This document shows, piece by piece, positions 23,477-31,800 of a stretch of DNA of 64,000 nucleotides (the first letter of the stretch is position 1; the number at the start of each line of letters is the position of its first letter). The notes under the pieces were generated by a model that made no database searches, had not been told where the DNA came from, and saw nothing but the letters and a program-made list of their open reading frames with translations. The translations under genes and the position numbers were made by a program. Origin of the DNA: Brevundimonas sp. NIBR10 (lineage in GTDB: Bacteria; Pseudomonadota; Alphaproteobacteria; Caulobacterales; Caulobacteraceae); the NCBI RefSeq assembly GCF_027912515.1, contig NZ_CP115464.1, forward strand, positions 1,550,001 to 1,614,000, given 5' to 3'.

Positions 23477-25108
23477 ATGTCCATCTCGATGAACCGTCGT
23501 GCCCTGCTCGGTGCCGCCGCCGCGAGCGCCTTTGCCTCGGCCGCGCCCGCCGCCTTCGCGCAAGGCTCGCCCGACCGCTCCGCCATCCTGGCCGCGATGA
23601 AGAAGGCCGCCGCCTTCATGACCGACGAGGTCGCGGTCGGTGGCGGCTATGTCTGGAACGTCCTGCCCGACTTCTCGCGCCGTTGGGGCGAGCTGGAGGC
23701 CTCGCCGACGATCATCTGGGTCCAGCCTCCGGGCACGGCGACGGTGGGTCACGCCTTCCTCGACGCCTATCACGCCACCGGCGACGAACAGTTCTACGCC
23801 GCCGCCAGGTCCGCCGCCGACGCCCTGGTCGCGGGCCAGCATCCCCGGGGGGGCTGGAACTACGTCGTCGACACGGCGGGCGAGGAAAGCCTCAAGGCCT
23901 GGTACGAGACCTATGGTCACAACGCCTGGCGGATGGAGGAATACCATCGCTATTACGGCAATGCGACGTTCGACGACGCCGGCACGGCCGAGGCCTCGCA
24001 ACTGCTGCTGCGCATCTATCTCGAGAAGCGCGAGCGCAAATACCGGGCCCCGCTCGACAAGGCGATCCAGTTTGTCCTCGACGCCCAGTATCCGAACGGC
24101 GGCTGGCCCCAGCGCTTCCCCTTCGTCGAGAACGGCGGTGCCCACGGACATGCCGACTATACGCCCTACATCACTTTCAACGACGATGTGGCGGGCGAGA
24201 ACATCGAGTTCCTGCTCTATGCGCATCAGGCCCTGGGCTCGAACGACGCCCGGCTGGTTGACGCGATCGAGCGCGGCATGGACATCTATGTGAAGACCCA
24301 GCAGCCCATGCCTCAGCCGGCCTGGGGCCTCCAGCATTTCCCCGACACCCTGAAGCCCGCCCCCGCCCGCACCATCGAGCCCCAAGCGTTTGCGACCCAC
24401 ACGACGGGGACCAACATCCGTTCGATGATCGGATTTTATCGGCTGACCGGCGACCGCAAATTCCTCGAACGCCTGCCCGAGGCCCTGGACTGGCTGGATC
24501 AGGTCAGGACGCCCCAGAATCTGATCGCGCCGGGCCGGACCCATCCGACCTTCATCCTCGAAGGGTCGAACACCCCGGTCTATATCCACCGCCGCGGGTC
24601 CAACATCACCAACGGCCAGTATTACGCCGACACCAATCCGAACAATCTGATCGTCCACTACGGTTCGTTCCGGAACGTGGACACCGCCGCCATCCGCGCC
24701 GAGTACGAGGCGGCGGCCGCCATGGACCCCGCCGCCCTGATCGCCGCCTCGCCGCTGAAGGCGCGGGCCGGGTCGCTGAAACTGCCGAAATATTTCACCC
24801 TGCGCGACGTCAGCATCTGGGACATGTCCACCGACGCCCGGCGCGAGCGGCCGACGACGCCCGCGCGCGTCGCCGAGCTGGTTTCGGGCCTCAACGACCG
24901 GGGCTACTGGCCTTCGCCTCTGACCACAATCTCCAACCCCTATATCGGGCCGGCCCCGGCCGAGGTGACCGGCGGCGAGTATCAGACGACCCGCGTCGGC
25001 GACCTGTGGGACACCTCGCCCTACAACACCGACTACCCCGTCGAATGCATCTCGACCCAGGTGTTCGTGCGCAATCTGGGCGACCTGATCGAAGGTCTGG
25101 CCGCATGA
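23477..25108 (+). CDS. Pectate lyase, PL10-like, Tat-exported
   Basis: A 543-residue secreted enzyme. The N-terminus MNRRALLGAAAASAFASAAP with an AFAQ cleavage region is a twin-arginine signal. The catalytic core resembles family 10 pectate lyases: YPNGGWPQRFPFVENG followed by YTPYITFNDDVAGENIEFLL, where the NDD acidic cluster would bind Ca2+ and substrate, plus an upstream segment HPRGGWNYVVD. PL10 enzymes cleave polygalacturonate by beta-elimination, giving 4,5-unsaturated uronides, exactly the substrates for the neighbouring isomerase-KduD-KdgK steps. It has a regulon operator 65 bases upstream and overlaps the LamG gene by four bases. Confidence 0.82.
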   Translation: MSISMNRRALLGAAAASAFASAAPAAFAQGSPDRSAILAAMKKAAAFMTDEVAVGGGYVWNVLPDFSRRWGELEASPTIIWVQPPGTATVGHAFLDAYHATGDEQFYAAARSAADALVAGQHPRGGWNYVVDTAGEESLKAWYETYGHNAWRMEEYHRYYGNATFDDAGTAEASQLLLRIYLEKRERKYRAPLDKAIQFVLDAQYPNGGWPQRFPFVENGGAHGHADYTPYITFNDDVAGENIEFLLYAHQALGSNDARLVDAIERGMDIYVKTQQPMPQPAWGLQHFPDTLKPAPARTIEPQAFATHTTGTNIRSMIGFYRLTGDRKFLERLPEALDWLDQVRTPQNLIAPGRTHPTFILEGSNTPVYIHRRGSNITNGQYYADTNPNNLIVHYGSFRNVDTAAIRAEYEAAAAMDPAALIAASPLKARAGSLKLPKYFTLRDVSIWDMSTDARRERPTTPARVAELVSGLNDRGYWPSPLTTISNPYIGPAPAEVTGGEYQTTRVGDLWDTSPYNTDYPVECISTQVFVRNLGDLIEGLAA

Positions 25109-25821
25109 TCGACCGGCGACAGGCCCTGATCGGCGGCGCATCAGCGGGGCTGGTCGCCACGACCGGCTGCGCGACCTTCGCCGGGTCGGCTCAGCCGGAT
25201 CAGACCGTCTGGCGCTTCGGAGACCTCGACCGGATCGGTGCGCCCCTGACCATCGAAGGGGCCCCACAGCGTATCGACGGCCCGGCCTCCGTGCCCGGCG
25301 GCGCGCTCAAGTTCGACGGTGTGGACGACGCCCTGTTCATCGGCGACCACCCCCTGGCCGGTGCCTCCACCTTCGCCTTCGAAGCCGTGTTCCGCCCCGA
25401 CGGCGGCGCCTTCGAGCAACGCTGGTTCCACCTGCAGGCCGACGAGGCGGTGGTGCCGGGCCAAACCCCGGTCGGCACCCGCTTCCTGTTCGAGATCCGC
25501 GTCTATGGCGAGCAATGGGCGCTCGACGCCTTCACCAAGGGCCCGACCTACAACCAGACCCTGCTGTTTCCCGACAAGCTGCACCCCGTCGGCCGCTGGT
25601 ATCACGTGGCCCAGACCTATGACGGGACGACCTACCGCAGCTTCGTCGACGGCGAACTCCAGGGCGAGGCCGCCGTCGCCTTCACACCCCAGGGCCCGGG
25701 GCGGGCGTCCGTCGGCTGTCGCATCAACCGGGTGAACTATTTCAACGGCGCGGTGGCCGAGGCCCGGTTCACGAAGCGATTCCTGCGCCCGGATCAGTTC
25801 ACGGGTTTGAATCCAAACTAA
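25105..25821 (+). CDS. LamG/concanavalin-like lipoprotein, Tat-exported
   Basis: A 238-residue protein starting at an ATG that overlaps the pectate lyase stop. MIDRRQALIGGASAGLVATTGC combines a twin-arginine motif with a lipobox Cys, indicating a Tat-exported lipoprotein. The mature part is a LamG-type jelly roll: GGALKFDGVDDALFIGD, FAFEAVFRPDGGAFEQRWF, and the YHVAQTYDGTTYRSFVDGEL strand pair are characteristic. Such domains bind glycans or can themselves be catalytic. Co-expression with the pectate lyase suggests it binds or processes pectin at the cell surface. No acid/base catalytic motif could be identified with confidence. Confidence 0.75.
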   Translation: MIDRRQALIGGASAGLVATTGCATFAGSAQPDQTVWRFGDLDRIGAPLTIEGAPQRIDGPASVPGGALKFDGVDDALFIGDHPLAGASTFAFEAVFRPDGGAFEQRWFHLQADEAVVPGQTPVGTRFLFEIRVYGEQWALDAFTKGPTYNQTLLFPDKLHPVGRWYHVAQTYDGTTYRSFVDGELQGEAAVAFTPQGPGRASVGCRINRVNYFNGAVAEARFTKRFLRPDQFTGLNPN

Positions 25822-25831
25822 CTCGCCTGCC

Positions 25832-25845
25832 CACGGTCTTTGACA
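25832..25845 (+). repeat. 14-base motif shared with 13572-13585
   Basis: CACGGTCTTTGACA, identical to the copy ahead of the GANTC array, here eight bases before the left arm of the long inverted repeat. Confidence 0.4.
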
Positions 25846-25853
25846 ACTCAATC

Positions 25854-25981
25854 CCGCTCATCCCGGCGAAAGCCGGGACCCAGTCCTTTGGGCGATCGAT
25901 GCCGTCAGTTTTCCACCAGCGGCGATCCCACACCTGTGACCCCCAAAAGCACTGGGTCCCGGCTTTCGCCGGGATGAGCGG
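25854..25981. repeat. Long perfect inverted repeat between convergent genes
   Basis: The 31-base arms 25854-25884 and 25951-25981 are exact reverse complements, separated by 66 bases. Each arm contains its own small hairpin, CCCGGC-GAAA-GCCGGG, with a GNRA-type loop. The element fills the gap between the LamG gene and the convergent ileS, whose stop follows eight bases later. Similar CATCCCGGCGAAAGCCGGGA sequences are, from memory, very common intergenic repeats in Caulobacterales and related genomes. It may work as a bidirectional terminator, and it resembles a REP/MITE-type element without a transposase. Confidence 0.85.
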
Positions 25982-25989
25982 AATGTGGG

Positions 25990-28968
25990 TTACCCCGCCC
26001 GCTGCTGATCCCACCACCGCACCGCATCTGCATCGCGGGCGCTCAACTCGGGGTAGTCGGGGTCGGACCCCACGTCCGGCACCCGACGCCAGGAGCGGGC
26101 GCATTTGGGGTGGTCCAGAATCGGTTTCGCGACGACCTCAACGTTGATCACTTCCAGGGCCTGGAAAGTCTCGACCGCTTCGGGGCTGATACCGGCGACG
26201 ATGCTTGCGACGCTCGACCGGAAGATGTCGGCCACGTCTTGTGCCGCGAGCCCCTCAAACGCTGCCAGAAGTTGATCGTCCGCAATGTAGACGGTCAGTT
26301 CGGCGTCAAGGCCGGTTCCGATACGCTTCTCGCGGCGTTCGACTTCCAGGGCGCCATTGGTGACCAGCAACACGCGTTGGACCTTCTCCCAACGATGCTT
26401 CTCGTTCCAGTTCTGCCACTCACTGGGCGTCTCCGGAATCACCCGCGCACAGTTCGTCCCCGCCTCCGGGAAGCGCGTCAGCCACGCCTCCTCCATGGTG
26501 AACGGCGTCAGCGGGGCCAGCCAGGCGGTCAGCCGCATGAACACCTCGTCCATCACCGTCCGAGCCGCACGGCGGCGGATCGCATCCGGACGGTCGCAGT
26601 ACAGGCTGTCCTTGCGGATATCGAAATACAGGGCCGACAGGTCGTTGGCGCAGAACTCCAGCACCGGCCGGACCACGTCCTGGAAGCGGTATTCGGCGTA
26701 GGCCTTCCTCACCTGGCCATCCAGTTCGTGCAGCCGATGCAGCACGAACTTCTCAAGAGGCGGCATCTGATCGTAGTCGGTCAGTCGCTCGTCCTCGTCG
26801 AACCCGACCAGGGCACCCAGCAGATAGCGGACGGTGTTCCTCAGCTTGCGATAGGCATCTACCGTCGTCTGAAGGATCGTCTTGCCGATCCGCTGATCGT
26901 CCGAATAGTCCACCAGCGCGACCCAAAGGCGCAGGATGTCGGCCCCGCTCTCCTTGATGATGACGGCGGGGTCGGTCGTATTGCCCTTGGACTTGGACAT
27001 CTTCTCCCCCTTCTCGTCGAGGGTGAAGCCGTGGGTCAGGACCGCATTGAACGGTGCCCGGCCGCGCGTGCCGGAGCCCTCCAGCAGGGACGACTGGAAC
27101 CAGCCGCGATGCTGGTCCGACCCTTCCAGATACAGGTCCGCCGGCCAGTGCGAGGGCCGGTCGCCGACGTATCCATTGGCCGGATCGCGGGGCTCGATGG
27201 TGAAGGCATGGGTCGATCCGGAGTCGAACCAGACGTCCAGAATGTCCTCGACCTTCTCGTACCGCGCCGGGTCGTGGACACCCAGGAAATCGCTGTCCGG
27301 CGCGCTGAACCAGATGTCGGCACCGTGCTCGGCGATGGCCTTCAGGATGCGGGCGTCGACCTCGGGGTCATGCAGGGGCTGGCCGGTGTGCTTGTCCACG
27401 AACATGGCCAGAGGCGTACCCCAGGCGCGCTGGCGGCTGATCAGCCAGTCGGGCCGGCCCTCGACCATGGAGCGGATGCGGTTGCGGCCCGCCTCGGGGT
27501 GGAAGTCGGTGTGGTCGATGGCCTTCAGCGCCGTCTCGCGCAGGGTGTCGCCGTCCTTGAGCGGGGCATCCATGCGGATGAACCACTGCGGCGTATTGCG
27601 GAAGATCACCGGCGCCTTGGACCGCCACGAGTGCGGATAGGTGTGTTCGATCCGACCGCGCGCCAGCAGCGTCCCGGCCTCGATCAGCCTGTCCATCACC
27701 GCACCGTTCGCAGGACCGAACTTGCCCGTCTTCTTGCCCTCGGTCTCCAGCACCTTCAGCCCCGCGAACAGGGGCACGCCGGGATAGTAGGCACCGTCCG
27801 GATCGACCGTGTCGGGCACCTCGTGATGACCGTGGGCCTTCCACACCTCGAAGTCGTCGGCGCCGTGGCCGGGCGCAGTGTGGACGAAGCCGGTCCCCGC
27901 GTCGTCGGTGACGTGATCTCCGGCCAGCAGGGGCACCGAGAAGCCATAGCCCGGATCGAGCGCCGCCAGCGGATGGGCGCACTCCAGACCCGACGGATTG
28001 AGGTCGGACACCCGGGTCCAGGTCGCGATCTTCGCTGCCCTGAACACATCCTCGGCCAGCTTGTCGGCGACGATCAGACGGTCTCCGGCCGCAGCCCAGG
28101 GCTCGAACTCCAGCCCCTGTTCCATCGACTGGACCTCGTACAGGCCATAGGCGATCTCGGGCCCGTAGCTGATCGCCCGGTTGGCCGGGATGGTCCAGGG
28201 CGTGGTGGTCCAGATCACGATCGACGGGGTCGCGTGGCGGAAGGCCAGCAGGTCGTCGTCATGGTCGTCCGACGCCGCGATCACCGGGAACTTGACCCAG
28301 ATCGTGGGCGAGACGTGGTCGTGGTACTCGATCTCGGCGTCGGCCAGCGCCGTGCGTTCGACCGGCGACCACATCACGGGCTTGGAGCCGCGATACAGCT
28401 GACCCGAATTCTTGAACCGGTGGAACTCGGCGACGATCTTCGCCTCGGTCGAGAAGTCCATTGTGGCATAGCGATTGTCGAAGTCGCCGGTGATCCCCAG
28501 ACGCTTGAACTGGGCCCCCTGCACGTCGATCCAGCCGGCGGCATAGTCGCGGCAGGCCTTGCGGAATTCCTCCTTGGAGACCTCGTCCTTGCGCCGGCCC
28601 TTGGCCCGGTACTGTTCCTCGATCTTCCACTCGATGGGCAGGCCGTGGCAGTCCCAGCCGGGGACGTAGTCGACGTCATAGCCCAGCAGGAAGCGCGACC
28701 GGACCACGAAATCCTTCAGCGTCTTGTTCAGCGCATGGCCGATGTGGATGTCGCCGTTGGCATAGGGCGGGCCGTCGTGCAGCACATAGAGCGGCGCGCC
28801 CTGGACCTGACGTTCGGCGCGCAGGGTCGCATACAGGTCGCCCCACTGCTCCAGGATCGCCGGCTCCTTCTGCGGCAGGCCGCCCCGCATCGGGAACGGC
28901 GTCTCGGGCAGGAAGACCGTCTCGCGGTAATCGCGGGCGGCGGGGGCGTTGGATTGGTCGTCGGCCAT
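25990..28968 (-). CDS. ileS: Isoleucyl-tRNA synthetase
   Basis: A 992-residue class I synthetase. The ATP motif is GDIHIGHALNK (HIGH), the second signature is KMSKSKG, and the editing domain CP1 contains the WTTTPWTIPANR segment. The C-terminal region that binds zinc in E. coli IleRS is degenerate: CARSWRRVPDVGSD keeps one Cys where the full motif has four, which I believe is usual in alphaproteobacteria. It charges tRNA-Ile in the cytoplasm. ribF lies upstream on the same strand, but two plus-strand genes separate them, and lspA, the usual downstream neighbour, is absent from its expected place. Confidence 0.97.
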   Translation of the reverse strand: MADDQSNAPAARDYRETVFLPETPFPMRGGLPQKEPAILEQWGDLYATLRAERQVQGAPLYVLHDGPPYANGDIHIGHALNKTLKDFVVRSRFLLGYDVDYVPGWDCHGLPIEWKIEEQYRAKGRRKDEVSKEEFRKACRDYAAGWIDVQGAQFKRLGITGDFDNRYATMDFSTEAKIVAEFHRFKNSGQLYRGSKPVMWSPVERTALADAEIEYHDHVSPTIWVKFPVIAASDDHDDDLLAFRHATPSIVIWTTTPWTIPANRAISYGPEIAYGLYEVQSMEQGLEFEPWAAAGDRLIVADKLAEDVFRAAKIATWTRVSDLNPSGLECAHPLAALDPGYGFSVPLLAGDHVTDDAGTGFVHTAPGHGADDFEVWKAHGHHEVPDTVDPDGAYYPGVPLFAGLKVLETEGKKTGKFGPANGAVMDRLIEAGTLLARGRIEHTYPHSWRSKAPVIFRNTPQWFIRMDAPLKDGDTLRETALKAIDHTDFHPEAGRNRIRSMVEGRPDWLISRQRAWGTPLAMFVDKHTGQPLHDPEVDARILKAIAEHGADIWFSAPDSDFLGVHDPARYEKVEDILDVWFDSGSTHAFTIEPRDPANGYVGDRPSHWPADLYLEGSDQHRGWFQSSLLEGSGTRGRAPFNAVLTHGFTLDEKGEKMSKSKGNTTDPAVIIKESGADILRLWVALVDYSDDQRIGKTILQTTVDAYRKLRNTVRYLLGALVGFDEDERLTDYDQMPPLEKFVLHRLHELDGQVRKAYAEYRFQDVVRPVLEFCANDLSALYFDIRKDSLYCDRPDAIRRRAARTVMDEVFMRLTAWLAPLTPFTMEEAWLTRFPEAGTNCARVIPETPSEWQNWNEKHRWEKVQRVLLVTNGALEVERREKRIGTGLDAELTVYIADDQLLAAFEGLAAQDVADIFRSSVASIVAGISPEAVETFQALEVINVEVVAKPILDHPKCARSWRRVPDVGSDPDYPELSARDADAVRWWDQQRAG

Positions 28969-29036
28969 GGTTGGTCTCGGCGTGTTCTGATTGATCGTTC
29001 GCTGTCTCGATGGTCGCTCGGGTCAAGAGCGGAGTT

Positions 29037-29080
29037 CCCGGCGTGGGCGGGGCTGAAGCAGCCCTCGGCGCTACGCCGGG
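29037..29080. repeat. Two-part hairpin in the ileS / DUF3828 divergent region
   Basis: Outer arms CCCGGCGT (29037-29044) and ACGCCGGG (29073-29080) enclose an inner hairpin GGGCTG-AAG-CAGCCC (29050-29064). It lies 69-112 bases before the ileS start on the minus strand and about 155 bases before the divergent gene. It could be part of the ileS leader. The rest of the 265-base gap shows a smaller AGCCGG-AA-CCGGCT hairpin but no clear promoter. Confidence 0.45.
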
Positions 29081-29233
29081 CGGCTAATCGAAATCGGGCG
29101 ACGGAAGACGCGGACGGTCATGATGGGCGCTGTCTAGCAGAGCCGGAACCGGCTGCGCCAGTGCGAGCGTCAGCATTCGACAGTGGGACCGGGGCGAACT
29201 CGGCGCATGATCCGGCGGGTTACGGAGGTAGGG

Positions 29234-29737
29234 ATGCGACATTTTCCAGCGATGATCGTGGGGCTGCTGCTGGCGGGCACAGCCTCCTCGGCCTCTGCCC
29301 AGCGCGGCGACGAGGGGGCCGCTGCCTTCGTGCGCGGCGTCTATGCCGCCTATTCCGACGAGGACGTCTCGCCGCCGGATCTGGGCGACCGGGCGGTCTG
29401 GTCGCCCCGGATGGCGACGCTGATCCGGCGCGACCGCGAACTGGCCACCGAGGATCTGCCCTATCTCGACGCCGATCCGATCTGTGACTGCCAGGACTGG
29501 GAGAACCTGCGGGTCCAGTCCGTGGGGGTCAGCCTCGACAACGTGCGGATGCGCTGGATCGCCACCGTGCGGTTCGTCAACGCCGGCGAGACGAAGACCG
29601 CGCGCCTGCTGCTCTGGGGTGATCCGATCCGGGGATGGACGATCGACGACGTCCTGAACCCCGGCTACCCCAGCCTGGCCGACCAGCTGACCGAATCCAT
29701 CCAGCGGGTCGAGGCGGGTGGGTCTGCCCACGACTGA
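29234..29737 (+). CDS. Exported DUF3828-like protein
   Basis: A 167-residue protein with an ATG placed five bases after GGAGG. MRHFPAMIVGLLLAGTASSASAQ is a Sec signal peptide. The mature part contains AAAFVRGVYAAYSDED at its start, the DADPICDCQDWENLRVQS motif and a C-terminal GWTIDDVLNPGYPSL, the pattern I associate with DUF3828-type small secreted proteins. Function is unknown. The following gene is a diverged paralogue with the same C-x-CQD core, so the pair arose by duplication. It sits between ileS and ribF, which are neighbours on the other strand in most relatives. Confidence 0.75.
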   Translation: MRHFPAMIVGLLLAGTASSASAQRGDEGAAAFVRGVYAAYSDEDVSPPDLGDRAVWSPRMATLIRRDRELATEDLPYLDADPICDCQDWENLRVQSVGVSLDNVRMRWIATVRFVNAGETKTARLLLWGDPIRGWTIDDVLNPGYPSLADQLTESIQRVEAGGSAHD

Positions 29738-29829
29738 CCCGATGAAGCCTCTGGGAAATCGCAAGCCCCGGGTCTAGCGTCAGCACGTCAGCGCGGCGTT
29801 TCAGGATCGCGCACCATCAGGAAACGCCC

Positions 29830-30387
29830 ATGCGTGTCGCCCCCTCGGTTGTCGCCGCCACGATCGTGGCCTCGCTGACCCTCGCCGGATGTTCCGAGGG
29901 CGGTTCGGCCCCCATCGCCGAGACCCCGGCGGCCGCCACCCTGCCGCCGGGTCGCCCGGCCATCTATCAGGCAGCGGGCGAGGGGCCCGAGCCCTTCGTG
30001 CGAGCGCTCTACGCCGTCTACGTCGCAGGCGGCCCTGGAACCGATACCCCGGCGCCGGGCCAGGACCCGATCTATTCGCGCATGATGAACGCCACGATCG
30101 GCGCTGACTTCCGGGTCGCAAACGGCGAAGTGCCGACCCTGAACTACGACCTGATCTGCGCCTGCCAGGACCAGGGGCCGTTCACCCTCGACAGCCTGAC
30201 CGTCGGTCAGACGGGGGTGAACGCCGCCACCGCCGCCGTCGTCTTCACCAATGCGGGCGAGACGACCACGCAAACGCTCAATCTGGTCCGGGAGGGCGTG
30301 AACTGGAAGGTCGACGACGTCATCGGTGCCGATGGCAAGTCGGTGCGGGCAGAGACCCTCAAGGTCATCGAGGCGGCGGGGGGCTGA
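29830..30387 (+). CDS. DUF3828-like lipoprotein, paralogue of the previous gene
   Basis: A 185-residue lipoprotein: MRVAPSVVAATIVASLTLAGC ends in a lipobox (LAGC), followed by an Ala/Pro/Thr linker. The folded part repeats the arrangement of its neighbour, with EPFVRALYAVYVAG, NYDLICACQDQGPFTLDS and VNWKVDDVIGADGKS. Two Cys in C-A-C-Q-D match C-D-C-Q-D in the first copy. Function is unknown. Its end overlaps the end of the convergent ribF gene by 23 bases. Ser replaced by Gly/Ala-rich sequence near the N-terminus suggests a membrane-anchored version of the free secreted neighbour. Confidence 0.75.
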   Translation: MRVAPSVVAATIVASLTLAGCSEGGSAPIAETPAAATLPPGRPAIYQAAGEGPEPFVRALYAVYVAGGPGTDTPAPGQDPIYSRMMNATIGADFRVANGEVPTLNYDLICACQDQGPFTLDSLTVGQTGVNAATAAVVFTNAGETTTQTLNLVREGVNWKVDDVIGADGKSVRAETLKVIEAAGG

Positions 30388-31318
30388 GCGCCAGGGCGAT
30401 CCTTGCCGCCTTCGCATCGGCCTCGATCTGGACCTTCAGCGCGTCCAGCCCGTCAAAATCCATCTCGCCGCGCAGACGGGCCACGAGGTCTGTCTCGACG
30501 GTCTGGCCGTACAGATCGCCAGAGAAGTCGAACAGCCACACCTCCAGCAGCGGCTCGTCGATCTCGAACATCGGCCGGACGCCCAGGTTGGCGACGCCGT
30601 CGACGACGCGGCCGTCCGGCAACCGGGTCCGGGTGGCATAAACCCCGTAGGCCGGCCGCATATAGTCGCCGAGCCGGACATTGGCGGTCGGCACCCCGAT
30701 GGTGCGGCCGCGCTTGTCGCCGTGGACCACCTCGCCCTCGATGGCGAAGGGGCGGCCCAGGATGGCGGCGGCGCGGGCCATGTCGCCGGCCTGCAAGGCC
30801 TCACGCACTGCGCTGGACGACAGTTTCAGGCCGTTGGCGTCATCGACCCGGGACGTGACCGACACGGTGAAACCCAGGTCGTGTCCATAAGCCTTCAGGG
30901 ACTGGGGCGATCCCGACCGACCCTTGCCGAAGGTGAAGTCGAAGCCGACGGCGGCGTGACGGATGCCCAATCCCGTTCCGAGCACGTCCCGGGCGAAGTC
31001 TGCATCGCTCATCGCCCCCATCTCTGCGTCGAACGCCAGCAGATGGAGGCGCTCCACGCCCAGGGGCTCCAGCGCCCGGGCCATCTGGTTCGCGTTCATC
31101 AGGCGAAACGGGGCCGCGTCGGGCTGGAACCAGCGGCGGGGATGAGGATCGAAACTGACCGCCGCCAAGGGGGCACCCAGCCTTGCAGCAGCCTCGCTCG
31201 CTGCGGCGATCACCGCGCGATGGCCCCGGTGTACGCCGTCCAGCGCCCCGATCGCAGCGGCAGCGCCCTTCAGTTCGGCCGGCAGGTCGCGCCAGCCCCG
31301 AATGACCTTGATGGCCAT
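30365..31318 (-). CDS. ribF: Bifunctional riboflavin kinase/FAD synthetase
   Basis: A 317-residue RibF. The N-terminal FAD-synthetase half has AIGALDGVHRGHRAVI (nucleotidyltransferase GxFDGVHxGH-type motif, Leu for Phe here) and LSSSAVREALQAGDM; the C-terminal riboflavin kinase half has GKRGRTIGVPTANVRL-type sequence (GDKRGRTIGVPTANV) and YGVYATRTRLPDGRVVDGVANLG. The enzyme converts riboflavin to FMN and FAD. It is seven bases downstream of the MaoC hydratase gene. The first motif reading GALDGVH rather than GNFDGVH is a substitution worth noting but occurs beside an otherwise standard sequence. Confidence 0.95.
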   Translation of the reverse strand: MAIKVIRGWRDLPAELKGAAAAIGALDGVHRGHRAVIAAASEAAARLGAPLAAVSFDPHPRRWFQPDAAPFRLMNANQMARALEPLGVERLHLLAFDAEMGAMSDADFARDVLGTGLGIRHAAVGFDFTFGKGRSGSPQSLKAYGHDLGFTVSVTSRVDDANGLKLSSSAVREALQAGDMARAAAILGRPFAIEGEVVHGDKRGRTIGVPTANVRLGDYMRPAYGVYATRTRLPDGRVVDGVANLGVRPMFEIDEPLLEVWLFDFSGDLYGQTVETDLVARLRGEMDFDGLDALKVQIEADAKAARIALALSPPPPR

Positions 31319-31324
31319 GGACGG

Positions 31325-31777
31325 TCAGCCCTTGGCGGGACGGCGCCGACGCGGCACACGCACGGTGGCTTCGCCGTCCATGATCAGCTCGCCGTTCACA
31401 TGGCCCTCGCAGGTCAGGACGACCCGGGCAGACACCTCATCGACCGAGGCGACGGTGATCTTCGCAATGACGACATCGCCGATCCGCACCGGCTTGTGGA
31501 AGGCCAGGGTCTGGCTGAGATAGATCGCGCCGGCGCCCGGCAGGATGGTCCCGACCACCGCCGAGCCGAACGACGCCGACAGCAGGCCGTGGGCGATCCG
31601 GCCGCGATAGGCGGTCTTTGAGGCATAGGCCTCGTCCATATGCACGGGATTGAAGTCGTCGGACGCCTCGGCAAAACGTTGAATCCGCTCCTCGGTGATG
31701 ATGACGGGCTTCTCGGCGACCATGCCGACCGAGAGCTCTTCGAGGATATAGCCGCCTGAGGGGTGGGGTCCGGTCAT
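31325..31777 (-). CDS. MaoC-family (R)-specific enoyl-CoA hydratase
   Basis: A 150-residue single hot-dog-domain protein. The hydratase-2 motif is complete: FAEASDDFNPVHMDEAYA with catalytic Asp and His, then YRGRIAHGLLSASFGSAVVG. Members hydrate trans-2-enoyl-CoA to (R)-3-hydroxyacyl-CoA, linking beta-oxidation to polyhydroxyalkanoate or other (R)-hydroxyacyl products. It lies between ribF (seven bases) and a HAD-IIA phosphatase gene (24 bases) on the same strand, so these three likely form an operon. The basic C-terminus RVPRRRRPAKG is not part of the fold. Confidence 0.9.
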   Translation of the reverse strand: MTGPHPSGGYILEELSVGMVAEKPVIITEERIQRFAEASDDFNPVHMDEAYASKTAYRGRIAHGLLSASFGSAVVGTILPGAGAIYLSQTLAFHKPVRIGDVVIAKITVASVDEVSARVVLTCEGHVNGELIMDGEATVRVPRRRRPAKG

Positions 31778-31800
31778 GCGTCGCTGTTAGACGGCCCGCA

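Noticed and set aside
23396..25267. 623-residue frame antisense to the pectate lyase
   Set aside because: Shadow of the pectate lyase gene; no motif, and the plus strand has a Tat signal and PL10 motifs.
29130..29165. GGAAC with CGTC 18 bases downstream before the DUF3828 gene
   Set aside because: Spacing is too long for the EcfG consensus and the second half is imperfect.
26110..29487. 1125-residue frame antisense to ileS
   Set aside because: Long antisense frames are expected in high-GC coding DNA. It mirrors ileS, has no recognisable motif, and its composition follows the ileS codons.
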